The position numbers and the translations under genes were made by a program. DNA of 42,629 nt from Sphingobacteriaceae bacterium (GTDB taxonomy: Bacteria > Bacteroidota > Bacteroidia > Sphingobacteriales > Sphingobacteriaceae), in NCBI GenBank assembly GCA_019751895.1, contig JAIEMU010000002.1, forward strand, positions 1-42,629, written 5' to 3'. The notes beneath the pieces were generated by a model. The model saw nothing but the letters and a program-made list of their open reading frames with translations, made no database searches and was not told the DNA's origin. Shown here one piece after another: positions 41,945 through 42,629 of the stretch; position 1 is the stretch's first letter; every line of letters begins with the position of its first letter.

Positions 41945-42629
41945 AGTTCTCGCCAATTAAAAAGCCATTAAAACCTACGGATTTTAATTTTTTTATCGTT
42001 TCGGGATTGTCGATGGCGCTTTCTGATATTTTCAAAAATTCGGAAGGAATTTTATCTACCAAGCCAAACGAGGTCTCAATATCTACCGTAAAAGTAGCCA
42101 AATTGCGGTTGTTGATGCCAATGGCATCCACATTTGGGCAAATGCTTCGTTCCAATTCTTCTAAATTGTGTACTTCTAACAATACATTTAAACCCAAACT
42201 TTGGGCTAATTTCCCAAAATCAACAATTTGTTGAGGCGTTAAAATAGCGGCAATCAACAAAATAATATCTGCTCCCCAAGCCTTAGCCTCCAAAATTTGG
42301 TATTCATCAATGATAAAATCTTTACGCAAAATAGGAATATCGTTGGCTGTTCTGGCTTGTAACAAATCTTCGGTTTTGCCACCAAAAAAATCGGTATCGG
42401 TTAAAACGGATAAAGCCGATGCACCCGCTAGGTTGTAGCCTTTGGTTACCTCAATTACGCTAGCAGTGTCGTTAATAATCCCCTTTGAAGGCGATTGACG
42501 TTTAAATTCGGCGATAATGCCGCTACGATTTGGGTCTAGCAAAAAATCACGAAAAACGAGTGGTTTACTTAAAAAAGGAATACAGGTTTCCAACGAAGCG
42601 ATGCTTTTTATTTGTTTAGCCCAATTAAC
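41889..42629 (-). CDS. trpC: Indole-3-glycerol-phosphate synthase (N-terminus beyond the window)
   Basis: At least 246 residues are encoded; the frame runs open to the right edge. TrpC closes the indole ring in tryptophan synthesis. The TIM-barrel signs are present: IIAEFKRQSPSKG (active-site Lys), PILRKDFIIDEYQI, LLEVHNLEEL, IGINNRNLATF and SESAIDN, ending FLIGENFMKTQNP. A TTG at 42593 could be mistaken for the start, but the frame continues upstream with a TrpC-like sequence (WAKQIKSIASLE), so the true start is off the window. Its 3' end is the target of the ORF6N insertion. Confidence 0.95.
   Translation of the reverse strand, partial: VNWAKQIKSIASLETCIPFLSKPLVFRDFLLDPNRSGIIAEFKRQSPSKGIINDTASVIEVTKGYNLAGASALSVLTDTDFFGGKTEDLLQARTANDIPILRKDFIIDEYQILEAKAWGADIILLIAAILTPQQIVDFGKLAQSLGLNVLLEVHNLEELERSICPNVDAIGINNRNLATFTVDIETSFGLVDKIPSEFLKISESAIDNPETIKKLKSVGFNGFLIGENFMKTQNPALAMQDFVRMI

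Noticed and set aside
42591-42593. TTG at 42593 as the start of trpC
   Set aside because: The frame stays open and TrpC-like to the window edge, so the gene is partial.

Overview
The window is a chromosomal segment of an AT-rich member of the Bacteroidota, most likely Flavobacteriia or Chitinophagia; I cannot resolve the class by eye. The evidence is promoters of the TAnnTTTG (-7) type, almost no Shine-Dalgarno sequences, a DUF4270 lipoprotein, a short glycogen-synthase-like protein beside panC, a phylum-typical miaB / sigma-54 activator / lptE / secG cluster and a Bacteroidota-type RNase G.

Layout. Positions 1-1085 hold the end of atpA, then atpG. On the minus strand follow two envelope proteins (1155-2690) and a methionine operon, metH then metF (7335 down to 2703), headed by a clear SAM-I riboswitch and its promoter (7437-7574). 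Positions 7853-10844 carry efp, a 5-formyl-THF cyclo-ligase, an untracked 52-residue HigA-N-terminus-like peptide, a Crp-type regulator and an NTF2-like secreted protein. Minus-strand hutI-hutG and xth lie at 10834-13816. Plus-strand miaB, a sigma-54 activator, lptE, a TPR-like acidic protein, secG and rnhB run from 13927 to 19329. The minus-strand genes rng, a 29-residue ribosomal-type basic peptide, a TPR protein and HU occupy 19390-22380. Next come mutY-ssb, then minus-strand glmS, DUF4270 and the glycogen-synthase-like gene. After these come panC, glnS, a stand-alone B12-binding mutase subunit, an enoyl-CoA hydratase and a YtxH/holin-like membrane-protein operon.

The accessory part (about 32.8-42 kb) is the most interesting. 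It holds three insertions. (1) A single AlbA_2/HATPase gene is inserted between two perfect 163-bp direct repeats of host coding sequence. These leave both neighbouring host genes intact plus one truncated copy. (2) A tight four-gene operon encodes an XRE regulator, a McrB-like AAA+ motor, a DUF1016/YhcG PD-(D/E)XK nuclease and a DUF2357 McrC-like nuclease, a predicted type IV-like restriction system. (3) A single ORF6N-PLD-like gene is inserted beside trpC, flanked by two 57-bp copies of the trpC 3' end; each copy contains a 13-bp hairpin. No integrase or transposase is visible for any of these insertions. The two single-gene insertions share an arrangement: host sequence is duplicated and the host genes stay functional. 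I found no tRNA, rRNA or CRISPR array.
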